In this document: in pieces, positions 8,775-17,160 of the stretch
Position numbering within the stretch: the first letter of the stretch is position 1
Layout: each line of letters opens with the position of its first letter
From: DATFFO01 sp963744905
GTDB lineage: Bacteria; Actinomycetota; Acidimicrobiia; Spongiisociales; ZC4RG35
NCBI GenBank assembly: GCA_963744905.1
Contig: CAVUUV010000006.1
Coordinates: 1 to 64,000, forward strand
Reading direction: 5' to 3'
Length of the DNA stretch: 64,000 nt
Notes under the pieces: model-generated
What the model saw: the letters and a program-made list of their open reading frames with translations, nothing else
Told to the model about the DNA's origin: nothing
The model's database searches: none
Program-made: the position numbers and the translations under genes

Positions 8775-9620
8775 CTAGACGACGACTCCCGGTTCGACTG
8801 TGGGCCCCAACTCCACTGCCGCCGGGACGCTGCTCAGGTCGGCCAGATGATCGGCTCCCAGCCGCTGGGCATGGGCGAGGTCGTCGACTGCAGCTCCGCC
8901 CAGGATCACCGGCAGCGATCGGCTCAGTTGGCGCCGGGCGGTCCGGATCATGCGGCGGGCCTCGTCCAGGCAGTCGTCCATGGTGACCCCGATGCACACG
9001 GCCCGGATCCGCTCCGAGCGGGCCACCACCCGCTCCAGGGACTCGATCGGCGTGTCCGTCCCCAGGTCGATGACCGTATACCCGGACCCGCGAAGCACGT
9101 CGGAGGCCATGGCCAGGCCCAGCCCGTGCCGCTCCCCGGGGGGCGCCGCCACCACCACCGTGCCCCGACGTCTGCCCGGCCTGGAGAAATGGGGCGCCAT
9201 GCGCCCGATGAGGCGAATAGCCATGCTGGAAACCATGTGCTCGTCTTCCACCCCGATCTCTCCCGCTTCCCAGCGGTCACCGATCGAATGCAGGGCGGGG
9301 ACGAACAGATCCGTATACACCTCGGCCGGAGTGAAGCTACTGGAGAGACAAGCCTCGATCACCTTCCAGGCCCCGGTGGCGTCGCCGGCCAGCAGGCGAT
9401 TCTCGAGACGGACGAACCAGGGGGCGCTTCTCCTCGATTCAGGATGGGAAGAACCGCTAGCCTTTTCCTGTTCAAACAGATCGAGGTCACTAGAGGCGAT
9501 TCTCCAGGTGCGCCCCTCCTTGTGAGCGGGTAGCAGCCCCAGACGCACGTAGCGATAGACCGTCATGTAATGCACACCCAACCGGTCTGCCGCCTCGCGG
9601 AGCGTCAAGAAATCGCTCAT
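8775..9620 (-). CDS. CarH/LitR-like cobalamin-binding transcriptional regulator
   Basis: 281 residues, the size of known CarH proteins. Residues 1-50 form an excisionase/MerR-type HTH (FLTLREAADRLGVHYMTVYR). Residues 65-140 form the four-helix B12-capping domain with the W-x9-EH motif at Trp117...Glu127-His128. Residues 152-270 form the Rossmann B12 domain with the lower-ligand motif ExHxxG as Glu163-Arg-His165-x-x-Gly168. In CarH these bind adenosylcobalamin, and light breaks the Co-C bond and releases DNA. The residue after Trp117 is Glu, where Thermus CarH has the His that forms the bis-His light state. It diverges from a whiB gene 47 bases away. Confidence 0.85.
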   Translation of the reverse strand: MSDFLTLREAADRLGVHYMTVYRYVRLGLLPAHKEGRTWRIASSDLDLFEQEKASGSSHPESRRSAPWFVRLENRLLAGDATGAWKVIEACLSSSFTPAEVYTDLFVPALHSIGDRWEAGEIGVEDEHMVSSMAIRLIGRMAPHFSRPGRRRGTVVVAAPPGERHGLGLAMASDVLRGSGYTVIDLGTDTPIESLERVVARSERIRAVCIGVTMDDCLDEARRMIRTARRQLSRSLPVILGGAAVDDLAHAQRLGADHLADLSSVPAAVELGPTVEPGVVV

Positions 9621-9667
9621 ATTTCGATTGAATTTAACGCTAAAGGGTCATAAGGTGAAGAACGAAA
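9621..9667. promoter_or_regulatory. Divergent promoter region, CarH-like gene / whiB
   Basis: A 47-base gap much richer in A/T than its surroundings holds the start regions of both divergent genes; AAGGTGAAG precedes the whiB ATG. Because MerR/CarH-type regulators usually bind their own divergent promoter, this is the likeliest operator. No convincing inverted repeat was found. Confidence 0.4.
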
Positions 9668-9955
9668 ATGGAATCTCGACTGCTTGAACTCGAAATCAGC
9701 ACCGACTGGCGGGAGCGGGCGGCCTGCGCCGACTACCCGACGGATCTCTTCTTCCCGGCCGGCGAAACCGGCCCGGCAGAACTCCAGATCCGCAAGGCCA
9801 AGGAGGTGTGCGGGCGATGCGAAGTGCAGGACGACTGCCTGCTCTACGCCCTCGAAGCCAACCAGCGCGACGGCATCTGGGGTGGGCTCACCTCCGATGA
9901 GCGCAAGCGTCTGCGCCGCCGCTGGCTGGCCGAGCGCCGCCGCCGCACCGGCTGA
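9668..9955 (+). CDS. WhiB-family iron-sulfur transcriptional regulator
   Basis: 95 residues with the four cluster-binding cysteines at positions 20, 48, 51 and 57 (motif C-x27-C-x2-C-x5-C). The GIWGG turn follows at about 71-75, and a basic tail (ERKRLRRRWLAERRRR) suits DNA binding. WhiB proteins carry a redox- or NO-sensitive 4Fe-4S cluster and usually act with the primary sigma factor. Divergent from the CarH-like regulator, which may control it. The subfamily cannot be assigned with confidence. Confidence 0.9.
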   Translation: MESRLLELEISTDWRERAACADYPTDLFFPAGETGPAELQIRKAKEVCGRCEVQDDCLLYALEANQRDGIWGGLTSDERKRLRRRWLAERRRRTG

Positions 9956-10034
9956 GCGAGTCTCCCACATCTCAGAAGGGTTGGGGGATGTGTTCGTTCG
10001 CGCCCCGCGTGCCCCCGAACCCCCTCCAGGTATC

Positions 10035-10052
10035 TCTCCCCCTCAGGGGGAG
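10035..10052 (+). terminator. Possible hairpin after whiB
   Basis: CTCCCC and GGGGAG pair around a short CTCA loop in the 178-base gap before corA. There is no T-run; weak candidate only. Confidence 0.25.
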
Positions 10053-10133
10053 GAAACGGCGGCTCTCTCCCTCCGAGCTCTGGCGTGGGCCCGAACCCCC
10101 TAGCCTGATTCCTACGCCAGCCGTGAGGCCCGC

Positions 10134-11105
10134 TTGATCGTCGACGCTGCTCTTTACATCAAAGGTCATCGTGACCCCGAGCCGTTCCGGGTCGAGGGAG
10201 CCTTCGCTCGCTCCCAGCCTCCGGACCGTTTCTCATGGATCGGGCTATTCGAGCCCTCGGCCGAAGAGGTGGAGGAGGTGAGCCGTGAGTTCGAGCTGCA
10301 CGAACTGGCGGCCGAGGACATCGTCCTCGCCCATCAGAGGCCCAAGCTGGAGATGTACGGCGAGACGCTGTTCATGGTGCTCAAGCCCGCCCTCTACGAC
10401 GACAGAAGCGAGTCGGTCGAGCTGGGCGAGATTCTGGTGGCCCTGTCCGACGATTACGTGGTCGCGGTGCGCCATGGGCCCGCCAGCCAATTGGTCAGGG
10501 TCAGGAGCCGTCTCGAAGAAGCTCCCGAAGAGCTCGCCTATGGGCCCGGCGCAGTGCTGCTGGAGATCATCGACCAGGTGGTGGACGACTACTCCACTGT
10601 CCTCATCGGTTTGGAGGATGACATCCGCCAGGTGGAGGAGCAGGTCTTCTCCCCGGGGGCCGAGACCCCCACCCAGCGCATCTACCGCCTCAAACGCGAG
10701 GTGCTCCACTTCCGCCAGGCCACCCAGCCTCTACTCGACCCTCTGGACAATCTGGTCCGGGGCCGCTTCGCCGCCATTCATACCGAGCTGCGCGAGTACT
10801 ACCGCGACGTACTGGACCATCTCACCCGGGCTGTGGAACGGGTCACGGCCATGGCCGACCTGCTCACCTCGATCCTGGAAGCCAACTTGACTCAGGTGTC
10901 GGTTCGCCAGAACGAGGACATGCGCAAGATCTCCGCCTGGGTGGCTGTAGCAGCAGTTCCCACCCTTCTTGCCGGTATCTGGGGAATGAACTTCAACCAC
11001 ATGCCCGAGCTCAACAAGTGGTGGGGTTATCCCCTGGCGCTGGCCCTGATGGCCACCATCTCCATCAGCCTCTATCTCCGGTTCAAGAAGTCGGGCTGGC
11101 TGTGA
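10134..11105 (+). CDS. corA: CorA-family magnesium/divalent cation channel
   Basis: 323 residues. A long cytoplasmic N-domain (about 1-260) is followed by two C-terminal membrane helices. The loop between them carries the family signature GMNF (WGMNFNHMPEL), and the tail is basic (RFKKSGWL). The start is a TTG at 10134 with TGAGG just upstream; no ATG or GTG fits the family N-terminus better. Function: Mg2+ uptake, with Co2+/Ni2+ or efflux variants possible. Stands alone between whiB and glnA. Confidence 0.9.
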   Translation: MIVDAALYIKGHRDPEPFRVEGAFARSQPPDRFSWIGLFEPSAEEVEEVSREFELHELAAEDIVLAHQRPKLEMYGETLFMVLKPALYDDRSESVELGEILVALSDDYVVAVRHGPASQLVRVRSRLEEAPEELAYGPGAVLLEIIDQVVDDYSTVLIGLEDDIRQVEEQVFSPGAETPTQRIYRLKREVLHFRQATQPLLDPLDNLVRGRFAAIHTELREYYRDVLDHLTRAVERVTAMADLLTSILEANLTQVSVRQNEDMRKISAWVAVAAVPTLLAGIWGMNFNHMPELNKWWGYPLALALMATISISLYLRFKKSGWL

Positions 11106-11187
11106 CGCAACGATTGCCCGCTTCGGCGTCCAGCCTCCATAATGACCGACCAATGCAGCATCTCTGCCCACGACCCGCTCTGAGCCC

Positions 11188-12513
11188 ATGACCAAACAGG
11201 CCGATTACGTACTGCGCACGGTGGAAGAACGGGGCATCCGTTTCATCAGGCTGTGGTTCACCGACGTGCAGGGGTTCCTCAAGTCGGTGTCGATCAGCCC
11301 TGCCGAGCTGGAGGTGGCCTTCGAGGAGGGAATGACCTTCGACGGGTCCGCCATCGACGGTTACGCCCGGGTCCAGGAGGCCGACATGCTGGCCCGCCCC
11401 GACCCGGCCACCTTCGCCGTCTTGCCGTGGCGGCCCGAACAGCAGGTCGCCCGGATGTTCTGTGACATCTACACCCCCGACGAGGAGCCCTTCGGGGGGG
11501 ACCCCCGCACGGTGCTCAAGCGCAGCCTGGACCGGGCCTCGGAGCTGGGCTACACCTTCTATGTTGCTCCCGAGCTGGAGTTCTTCTACTTCCAGGACGC
11601 CGGGCCCCATCCCGTCACCCTCGATCGGGGCGGATACTTCGACCTGACTCCGCTCGATGTCGCCCAGGAGTACCGGCGCAAGACCATCAACGCCCTCGAG
11701 CACATGGGGATCCCGGTCGAACACAGCCACCACGAGGTGGCTCCCTCCCAGCACGAGATCATCGTCCGCTACACCGACGCCCTCTCCATGGCCGACAACA
11801 TCATGACCTTCCGCCTCACGGTCAAGGAGGTGGCCCTCCAGCACGGGATCTACGCCACCTTCATGCCCAAGCCTCTCGAGGAGCACGACGGGTCGGGGAT
11901 GCACATGCACCTGTCGTTGTTCGAGGGCGACCGCAACGTCTTCTACGACCCGGCCACCGAGAACGGGCTCTCGTCGACTGCGGAATCCTTCATCGCCGGG
12001 CTTTTGCGCCACGCCCGCGAGATGACCGCCGTCACCAACCAGTGGGTCAACTCCTACAAGCGGCTGGTGGGGGGCTTCGACGCCCCCATCTACGTGTCCT
12101 GGGCCCGCAACAACCAGTCGGCCCTGGTGCGGGTGCCCACCCCCAAGAAGGGAAAGGCCTCCAGCGTGCGGGTCGAGTACCGGGCCGCCGACCCCGTCGC
12201 CAACCCCTACCTGGCATTGGCGGTGCTGCTCCAGGCCGGCCTCAAGGGGATCGAGGAGGGCTACGAGCTGCCTCCCGAAGTGGCCGACAACGTGTTCCGC
12301 ATGACTTCCAGCGAGCGGGCGGCGGCGGGCATCGACCGTCTCCCCGAGACCCTGGCCGAGGCCCTCGACGCCATGGAACGCTCCGAGCTGGTGGCCGAGG
12401 CCTTGGGGGAGCATCTCTTCGACTGGTTCTTGCGCAACAAGCGCAAGGAATGGAACCGCTACCAACGCCATGTCTCCCAGTGGGAGCTGGAGAACTTCCT
12501 CCCCATCCTCTGA
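11188..12513 (+). CDS. glnA: Glutamine synthetase, type I (GSI-alpha-like)
   Basis: Makes glutamine from glutamate, ammonia and ATP. 441 residues, the short GSI-alpha size. Visible motifs: FTDVQGFLKS, MTFDGSAIDG, the metal/glutamate site APELEFF, HEVAPSQHEI, GSGMHMHLSL, NSYKRLVGGFDAP and RVEYRAADPVANPYLA. The adenylylation-loop tyrosine motif of GSI-beta enzymes is absent, so adenylylation is unlikely. It is followed 12 bases later by a GlnR-like regulator, which agrees with a nitrogen-control role. Confidence 0.93.
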   Translation: MTKQADYVLRTVEERGIRFIRLWFTDVQGFLKSVSISPAELEVAFEEGMTFDGSAIDGYARVQEADMLARPDPATFAVLPWRPEQQVARMFCDIYTPDEEPFGGDPRTVLKRSLDRASELGYTFYVAPELEFFYFQDAGPHPVTLDRGGYFDLTPLDVAQEYRRKTINALEHMGIPVEHSHHEVAPSQHEIIVRYTDALSMADNIMTFRLTVKEVALQHGIYATFMPKPLEEHDGSGMHMHLSLFEGDRNVFYDPATENGLSSTAESFIAGLLRHAREMTAVTNQWVNSYKRLVGGFDAPIYVSWARNNQSALVRVPTPKKGKASSVRVEYRAADPVANPYLALAVLLQAGLKGIEEGYELPPEVADNVFRMTSSERAAAGIDRLPETLAEALDAMERSELVAEALGEHLFDWFLRNKRKEWNRYQRHVSQWELENFLPIL

Positions 12514-12525
12514 CCGGAAGCCAAC

Positions 12526-13155
12526 ATGAACGTCGCCGCCTTTCCCTCCGACTGCAGCGAAGGGCTGGCTTCCGCCCTCGCTCTGGCCGGCGTGGAACTG
12601 TCCTGGCTCGACGACATGGAGGCCCCCGACCTGGGTGAGGCCGCCCTGCTGGTGGTGGAACTGGCCGACGAGCCCATGCGCCGGCTGCGCTTGCTGGAGC
12701 GGATCGTCGACGACGTCGGGCTTCCGGTCATCGTGGTGGCCGACTCGTCCTCGCTTGCCCTGATCGAGCGAGCCAAGGGAATTTCCGACTTCGTCCTGGA
12801 GCCGCTCGACCCGGCCGAGCTGGGGGTACGGCTGCGTCGCCACTTCCACGTCGCCGAGTCGGACGAGAGGCGGGTGTTCAAGGATCTCGAGTTGAACACG
12901 CTCACCTACCAGGCCACCCTCGACGGCCACCCCCTCGACCTGACCTACATGGAATACGAGCTGTTGCGGTTTCTGGTCGAGAACCAGGGCCGGGTGTGGA
13001 GCCGTGATCAGCTCCTCTCCAAGGTGTGGGGATACGACTACTACGGCGGCAACCGCACCGTCGACGTCCACATTCGCCGGGTGCGGGCCAAGCTGGGTGA
13101 GGAGCGGGCCTCGTGGATCACGACGGTGCGCTCGGTGGGCTACCGCTTCGGCTGA
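12526..13155 (+). CDS. glnR: GlnR-like orphan response regulator
   Basis: 209 residues. The winged-helix DNA-binding half (about 115-209) is very close in pattern to actinobacterial GlnR: HPLDLTYMEYELLRFL, then VWGYDYYGGNRTVDVHIRRVRAKLG and VRSVGYRFG. The receiver half is degenerate: the strand where the phosphorylated Asp would lie reads LLVVELADEP, with Glu in the expected place. GlnR proteins are known to work without phosphorylation. The position just after glnA supports nitrogen regulation; the next gene is a histidine kinase, but the missing Asp argues against simple pairing. Confidence 0.8.
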   Translation: MNVAAFPSDCSEGLASALALAGVELSWLDDMEAPDLGEAALLVVELADEPMRRLRLLERIVDDVGLPVIVVADSSSLALIERAKGISDFVLEPLDPAELGVRLRRHFHVAESDERRVFKDLELNTLTYQATLDGHPLDLTYMEYELLRFLVENQGRVWSRDQLLSKVWGYDYYGGNRTVDVHIRRVRAKLGEERASWITTVRSVGYRFG

Positions 13156-13207
13156 GGCTCGAGATCTTCCCGTCGGGCTTCCCGGCCACGATTGGGGGCA
13201 CATCCTC

Positions 13208-14602
13208 ATGACGGAGGGAAAGGTGAGCCCTTACGTTGCGAGCAGTGCCCAATCGAGAGGTGGAGATGGCTACGTCCCACCTCGGTCGGGACGAACGACC
13301 CCCTCGTCGTGGTTGTTGGTCGCTCCAGTTTCGAAGCCCGCCGGTCGATATATGGGCGTAATGGTGGACTCCGCATTTTCGTCCAAACCGACCCGATCCT
13401 CGATGGAGAGTTTCCTCGACGAGTACCAGTACGTGCGTCTCGGCATGAGCCTGCTGGGCTCGGTACTGATCGGTGTGGTCAGCCTCATCTCGGGATGGAC
13501 CTGGCATTTCGGGGTGGTACTACTGGTGCTGGCCGCGGTGCTGGCCCATGCCGGATGGTCGGTGATGAGGGGGGTGCGCTCACCCATCCCCATGCTGGTG
13601 CTGGACCTGACTCTGTGGGGAGCGGTGATGGCATTGAACTATCAGAACCCGGTGGTGAACCCGGGCACCTTTGCCTTCCTGAGCATCCTGCCGGTTATGT
13701 TCGCCAACTCCTTCTGGTCAGTGGCCGGGTTCTATGCCTATCTGGCCGCCTGGTACGGCCTCTCCTTCTTCATGGGTGCGGATCTGAGTCCCAGGAGCGT
13801 CGGGCTGTTTCTGTCCGTCCTGGTGACCGTGGCCATCCTCGACGTCGTCATCGCCCGGATCCGGATCTGGCTGGGCCGACTCGAGACCAATCGCTCCCAG
13901 ATGCTGGGTACGGTCAGTCACGAGCTGAAGAACAACCTGACCGCAATGTTGGGGATGACCGAGCTAGTCACCACCGGCGACTACATCGAACCCGAAGAGG
14001 CCATGGAGCTGATCGATCTGGCCCACCAGCAGGCAGTGGACGCCACCGAGATCGTAGAGGACCTCCTCACTGTGTCCCGCCTGGAACGCTCGGCGCTGAG
14101 CATGGATCCCGAGCCGGTCGACCTGAGACGGGAAGTGGCCACCACCGTCCATCGCTTCGACGGCGAGGGAACCGTCGTCTCCATTACCGGCGACGAGGTG
14201 CCCGCCGTCGAGGCCGACTCACTCCGGGTGCGCCAGATCCTGCGCAACCTGGTCTCCAACGCGGTGCGCTACGGGGGTGATCACATCGAGGTGGCCACCC
14301 GGGCAGTGGGGACCCAGGCCCAGGTCGTGGTGCGAGACGACGGCGACGGCATCCCCGACGACGAGGTGAACACGATCTTCCTCCCCTACCGGCGGTCGGC
14401 CAAGACACCCCGCACCGGAAGCTCGGTCGGCCTCGGCCTCTACGTCTCCCACCACCTCGCCCACGCCATGGGAGGAAGCCTCGCCTACCGCCGTTCGGGG
14501 GGCCGCACCGAGTTCCTTCTCTCCCTGCCTGCCCGCCCTGATCTGCCCCTCCCCCGTCCTGAAGGGGTCACCGAGAAAGAACCCGGTTCGGTGTGCGTCT
14601 GA
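13208..14602 (+). CDS. Membrane sensor histidine kinase
   Basis: About 464 residues. Roughly five to six hydrophobic segments (about residues 70-220) form the membrane sensor. The dimerisation/phosphoacceptor helix reads MLGTVSHELKNNLTAMLGM, with the His of the H-box. The HATPase_c domain has N-box VSNAVRYGG, the DDGDGIPDDEV G1 box and SVGLGLYVSHHLAHAMGG. The start is uncertain: the ATG at 13208 has a G-run about 9 bases upstream, while ATGs at 13361 and 13403 lie closer to the first membrane helix. It follows the GlnR-like gene by 52 bases. The C-terminal end runs into the 70-bp repeat array. Confidence 0.8.
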   Translation: MTEGKVSPYVASSAQSRGGDGYVPPRSGRTTPSSWLLVAPVSKPAGRYMGVMVDSAFSSKPTRSSMESFLDEYQYVRLGMSLLGSVLIGVVSLISGWTWHFGVVLLVLAAVLAHAGWSVMRGVRSPIPMLVLDLTLWGAVMALNYQNPVVNPGTFAFLSILPVMFANSFWSVAGFYAYLAAWYGLSFFMGADLSPRSVGLFLSVLVTVAILDVVIARIRIWLGRLETNRSQMLGTVSHELKNNLTAMLGMTELVTTGDYIEPEEAMELIDLAHQQAVDATEIVEDLLTVSRLERSALSMDPEPVDLRREVATTVHRFDGEGTVVSITGDEVPAVEADSLRVRQILRNLVSNAVRYGGDHIEVATRAVGTQAQVVVRDDGDGIPDDEVNTIFLPYRRSAKTPRTGSSVGLGLYVSHHLAHAMGGSLAYRRSGGRTEFLLSLPARPDLPLPRPEGVTEKEPGSVCV

Positions 14603-14855
14603 CCACCGTTGGGGTTGACGTTGACACACCCAACCAACCCGGTCGCCCGAGGAGGGTTCAGTGTGCGTCTGACCACCACCACGGTTGACACAGACACACC
14701 CAACCAACCCGGTCGCCCGAGGAGGGTTCAGTGTGCGTCTGACCACCACCACGGTTAACACAGACACACCCAACCAACCCGGTCGCCCAGCCCACGTTCA
14801 GTGTGCGTCTGACCACCACCACGGTTGACACAGACACACCGAACCAACCCCCTTC
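14586..14855. repeat. Four 70-bp tandem repeats with GTGTG...CACAC hairpins
   Basis: Copies start at 14586, 14656, 14726 and 14796, an exact 70-base period; the last is incomplete. Each has GTTC(A/G)GTGTGCGTCTGACC, then GGTTGACACAGACACAC, which pair as an imperfect hairpin, then CAACCAACCC and a G/C spacer. The first copy overlaps the end of the histidine kinase gene. Related hairpins lie downstream of the AbiEi/DUF559 gene at 15835-15944. Confidence 0.9.
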
Positions 14856-14887
14856 CGGGTGCCGGGCCGATCCGGCAGGGTGTCCCT

Positions 14888-15826
14888 ATGACTGGCACGC
14901 ACCCTGATGCCGCGGTCGACCAGTACTTCGCCCACCAGTACGGGATCGTCACCCATGCCCAGGCGCGGAAAGCGGGCCTGACGCCCCGAATGATTCAGGG
15001 CCGCGTGGAGACGGGTAAATGGCGTCATGTGGCTCGAGGCCTGTACGCGGTGGCATCCGCCCCGCCCACGTGGCACCAACGCCTGGCCGCGGCCGTCCTC
15101 TATCACAACCAGGCCGTAGTCACGGGCAACTCGGCGGCCAGGCTCCACGGTTTCGAGGTTCCCCGCCTCGAACGGCCCGAGGTGATGGTGCCGTTCACGG
15201 CCAACGCTCGCTCACCTCTCGCCAAGGTGGAACGCTCTCGCTTCTACTTCCAGACGAGCCGGTCCAGAGTGGCGGGCTTCGAGGTCATCAGCCCGGCCGA
15301 AACGGTCCTCAAGCTGGCTGCCTCCATGAGTGATGCTGAGACCGGCCGCCTGGTCGACCACACACTGGTCAAAATGACCGCCATGCTCGACGACTACGAG
15401 GACATCCTCGAGCGCATCGCCGGCGGCAGAGTCCGTGGAGCCCCAGCACTGCGCAGAGCGGTGAGAGAACGCCGTTCCGATGCCTATCAGCCGCCCACTT
15501 CAGAGCTGGAACGGTTGAGTCGTCGCTTGATCGACCGACCCGAGATCCCTCCCGCCCGACACCAGCACAGCCTGCTGGGCAGCGCCGGGCCGATGATCGT
15601 TGACACTTTCATCGAGGCCTGGGGTCTGATACTCGAGGTCGATGGACGCAACTACCACACCCGGAAGGCAGATTTCGAGCGAGACCGCAGACGTGACAAC
15701 GCCGCTGCCGCCCAGGGTCTCATCGTCCTCCGCTTCACCTGGCATATGATCCGCGACGACTTCGATTACTGTCTCGAGACCCTCGTCGCCACGGGCCAAC
15801 AGCGTGCCCTGCGCAGGCCCTCGTAG
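14888..15826 (+). CDS. AbiEi-type N-domain / DUF559 C-domain protein
   Basis: 312 residues. The N-terminal half (about 8-170) resembles the AbiEi antitoxin-like winged helix and its extension: YGIVTHAQARKAGLTPRMIQ, then WRHVARGLYAVASAPPTWHQ and ISPAETVLKLA. The C-terminal 90 residues are a DUF559 nuclease-like domain: LILEVDGRNYHTRKADFERD with the catalytic-type acidic residues, then LIVLRFTWHMIRDD. The ATG at 14888 precedes the HTH directly. It stands alone, with tandem hairpin repeats ahead and two more behind. Such proteins are common and uncharacterised in Actinobacteria; a nuclease role is inferred. Confidence 0.75.
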   Translation: MTGTHPDAAVDQYFAHQYGIVTHAQARKAGLTPRMIQGRVETGKWRHVARGLYAVASAPPTWHQRLAAAVLYHNQAVVTGNSAARLHGFEVPRLERPEVMVPFTANARSPLAKVERSRFYFQTSRSRVAGFEVISPAETVLKLAASMSDAETGRLVDHTLVKMTAMLDDYEDILERIAGGRVRGAPALRRAVRERRSDAYQPPTSELERLSRRLIDRPEIPPARHQHSLLGSAGPMIVDTFIEAWGLILEVDGRNYHTRKADFERDRRRDNAAAAQGLIVLRFTWHMIRDDFDYCLETLVATGQQRALRRPS

Positions 15827-15834
15827 TCAATTGG

Positions 15835-15944
15835 GTGTGCCTGCGACAACCGTCACGGTTGACGTTGGCACACCGAACCTCGGAGGTCACTGACGTACCG
15901 GTTGAGTGTGCCTCGGACGACCACCGAGGTTGTCGGACGCACAC
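15835..15944. repeat. Two GTGTG...CACAC hairpins downstream of the AbiEi/DUF559 gene
   Basis: Hairpin 1 (15835-15873) runs GTGTGCC...GGCACAC with an inner ACAACC/GGTTG pairing. Hairpin 2 (15906-15944) runs GTGTGCC...GACGCACAC with GACGACC/GGTTGTC. Both share end sequences and the ACC...GGT inner arms with the 70-bp repeats upstream, so the gene is bracketed by one repeat family. Hairpin 2 ends 23 bases before the next gene. Confidence 0.75.
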
Positions 15945-15966
15945 CCAACGGACTCGGCCGACCACA

Positions 15967-17130
15967 ATGGACACCACCATGGGATTCAAGACCGATCAGA
16001 TTCACGCCGGGGTGAGGCCGGACCCGATCACCGGGGCGATCCTCACGCCGATCCACCAGTCGACCACCTTCGTGCAGGACTCGGTGGACGCCTACATGAG
16101 CAAGGGGTACAGCTACGCCCGGGGCGGTAACCCGACCGTGCGGGCCTTCGAGGAGAAGATCGCCGCCCTGGAGGGAGGGGTGGATGCCACCGCCTACGGG
16201 TCGGGGATGGCGGCCACGGTGGCCGTGATGCTGGGCCTCCTCTCGGCCGGCGACCACATCCTCATCGCCGACGTCGTGTACGGGGGCACCTACCGGTTCG
16301 CCGACCAGTTCCTGTCAAAGTTCGGGGTGGCGGTGGACTTCGTCGACGCGGCCGACGCGAACGCGGTGGCCGAGGCGATCCGGCCCGAGACGGTGCTCGT
16401 GTTCACCGAGACCCCCGCCAACCCGACCCTGAAACTGACCGACCTGGCTGCCATCTCGGAGGTATGCCACGAGCACGACGTGCTGCACGTGACCGACAAC
16501 ACCTTCCTCACCCCTTATTTCCAGCAGCCGTTCCGGCTCGGGTGCGATGTCATCATCCACTCCACCACCAAGTACCTCGACGGTCACAACGCCACCCTGG
16601 GCGGGGCGGTGGTGGTGAACGACCACGACCTGCAGGAGAAGATCGCCTTCGCCCGCATCTCCGCCGGACTGGTCATGTCGCCCATGGTTGCCTGGCTCAC
16701 CCTGCAGGGAACCAAGACCCTGTCGGCACGGATGGATCAGCAGTCGGCCAACGCCATGGCCGTGGCGACGTGGCTGGAGGATCATCCCAAGGTGGAGCGG
16801 GTGGGCTACCCGGGCCTGGCCTCGTTCCCCGGCCACGACCTGGCCAAGCGCCAGGCGAGCGGGTTCGGCGCCATGGCCTGGTTCGAGGTGCGGGGAGGAG
16901 TCGAGGCGGGGAAGACGCTGATGGACTCGGTCGAGTTGTGGTCGCTGGCGGAGAACCTGGGAGCGGTGGAGTCGATCATCACCCATCCCGTCACCATGAC
17001 CCATGCCGCCATCCCCCGCCAGGAGCGTCTCGCCTCGGGCATCACCGACGGCCTGGTTCGTCTCTCGGTGGGGATGGAGGACATCGAGGATCTCATCGCC
17101 GACCTCGAACAGGCCCTGTCCAAGGTCTGA
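15967..17130 (+). CDS. Cys/Met-metabolism PLP enzyme (cystathionine gamma-synthase/lyase or O-acetylhomoserine sulfhydrylase type)
   Basis: 387 residues, fold-type I PLP enzyme. Signatures: GVRPDPITGAILTPIHQSTT near the N-terminus, YSYARGGNPT, the cofactor-stacking GSGMAA, DNTFLTPYFQQP and the Schiff-base lysine in IHSTTKYLDGHNATLGG. The C-terminus has IITHPVTMTHAAI and RLSVGMEDIEDLI. The family interconverts homocysteine, cystathionine, cysteine and methionine; the sequence does not decide between synthase, lyase and gamma-lyase. The start at 15967 lacks a clear ribosome site; an ATG four codons later is an alternative. Confidence 0.85.
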   Translation: MDTTMGFKTDQIHAGVRPDPITGAILTPIHQSTTFVQDSVDAYMSKGYSYARGGNPTVRAFEEKIAALEGGVDATAYGSGMAATVAVMLGLLSAGDHILIADVVYGGTYRFADQFLSKFGVAVDFVDAADANAVAEAIRPETVLVFTETPANPTLKLTDLAAISEVCHEHDVLHVTDNTFLTPYFQQPFRLGCDVIIHSTTKYLDGHNATLGGAVVVNDHDLQEKIAFARISAGLVMSPMVAWLTLQGTKTLSARMDQQSANAMAVATWLEDHPKVERVGYPGLASFPGHDLAKRQASGFGAMAWFEVRGGVEAGKTLMDSVELWSLAENLGAVESIITHPVTMTHAAIPRQERLASGITDGLVRLSVGMEDIEDLIADLEQALSKV

Positions 17131-17160
17131 GCCGGACCAACCCGGGCGCAGTCCGGGCGC

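Noticed and set aside
11083..13209. 708-codon frame antisense to glnA and glnR
   Set aside because: Mirror of two well-supported genes.
14586..14855. CRISPR array
   Set aside because: Units are contiguous 70-bp tandem repeats without unique spacers, and no cas genes are present.
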